Of a stretch of DNA of 14,667 nucleotides, positions 14,488 through 14,667 are shown piece after piece (position 1 is the first letter of the stretch; each line of letters opens with the position of its first letter). Source of the stretch: Planctomycetaceae bacterium (GTDB lineage: Bacteria > Planctomycetota > Planctomycetia > Pirellulales > Pirellulaceae); assembly GCA_003501565.1 (NCBI GenBank), contig DNPC01000608.1:1-14667 (forward strand), read 5' to 3'. The translations under genes and the position numbers were made by a program. Under the pieces are notes generated by a model. That model worked only from the letters and a program-made list of their open reading frames with translations, searched no databases and was not told the DNA's origin.

Positions 14488-14667
14488 CGTAACTCTCTTT
14501 CTGCCGTTGCCTCTCAAAGGATCTGAGGTGCCGGGAAGCACTAGCTCCATCGACAGGCCAAACGCACTACACAAATTGACAAAGGTGTCTGCAACGCCGA
14601 AATTAGACGCCTATCGCGCAGTCGCGAATGGAACCGCGGTCAGCACCTATCCGAAAACCCATTAGCC
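14488..14667. other. Right-edge region without a supported gene
   Basis: No frame on either strand has a convincing start and protein-like content. On the minus strand a stretch around 14520-14605 reads FGVADTFVNLCSAFGLSMEL, loosely like the end of an Xre/HipB-type antitoxin, but it is preceded in frame by a stop and by no start. It may be a decayed remnant. Confidence 0.4.

Noticed and set aside
1..14667. Search for CRISPR arrays, tRNAs, rRNAs, transposases, integrases and defence genes.
   Set aside because: No repeat-spacer pattern, cloverleaf or recognisable protein of these kinds was seen.

Overview
The window looks like chromosomal DNA from a marine-type planctomycete, most likely Pirellulaceae (Rhodopirellula/Blastopirellula-like). 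The strongest evidence is the adjacent pair of a PSD1-DUF1549-DUF1553 cytochrome-c protein and a Tat-exported DUF1501 protein, a planctomycete hallmark. A secreted formylglycine sulfatase, an agarase-like TIM-barrel protein, a DUF3500 protein and many exported proteins in the same stretch agree with this. No tRNA, rRNA, CRISPR array, transposase or phage gene was found.

Layout. At 54-119 there is a REP-type inverted pair (REPIN/BIME-like). Leftward genes follow: a PsbP/DcrB-like lipoprotein (205-783), a very small TatA-like membrane protein of 39 aa (872-991), a class I SAM methyltransferase with membrane segments (1244-2047), and a secreted thioredoxin-fold protein (2109-3473) fused to what looks like a two-lobed aspartic-protease fold with both catalytic Asp positions replaced by His. 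After a 440-bp gap holding a perfect 20-bp tandem repeat comes a rightward DUF3500 gene (3917-5065). It converges on the end of a long leftward block with a hairpin between them.

The leftward block (13128 down to 5251) reads, in transcription order: PSD1-DUF1549-DUF1553, DUF1501, TPMT-type methyltransferase, Tll0287-like haem-c lipoprotein, Tat-exported agarase-like protein, sulfatase. The first four are packed with gaps of 5 and 1 nt and one 4-nt GTGA overlap, so they are almost certainly one operon. The last two follow after gaps of about 120-130 nt. The block suggests an envelope process combining polysaccharide or sulfate-ester breakdown with c-type haem redox chemistry and a small-molecule methyltransferase; the actual substrate cannot be read from the sequence. 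Divergent from it is a secreted carbon-nitrogen hydrolase of the nitrilase superfamily (13531-14487) with an intact Glu-Lys-Cys triad. The last 180 bases show no supportable gene.

Several starts were set at internal codons because a Shine-Dalgarno site, signal peptide or family N-terminus supports them (2047, 3917, 8143, 13128). A recurring element, G[C/T]TAGAAT, lies in the gene-ward orientation upstream of four genes or operons and is a candidate -10 element.
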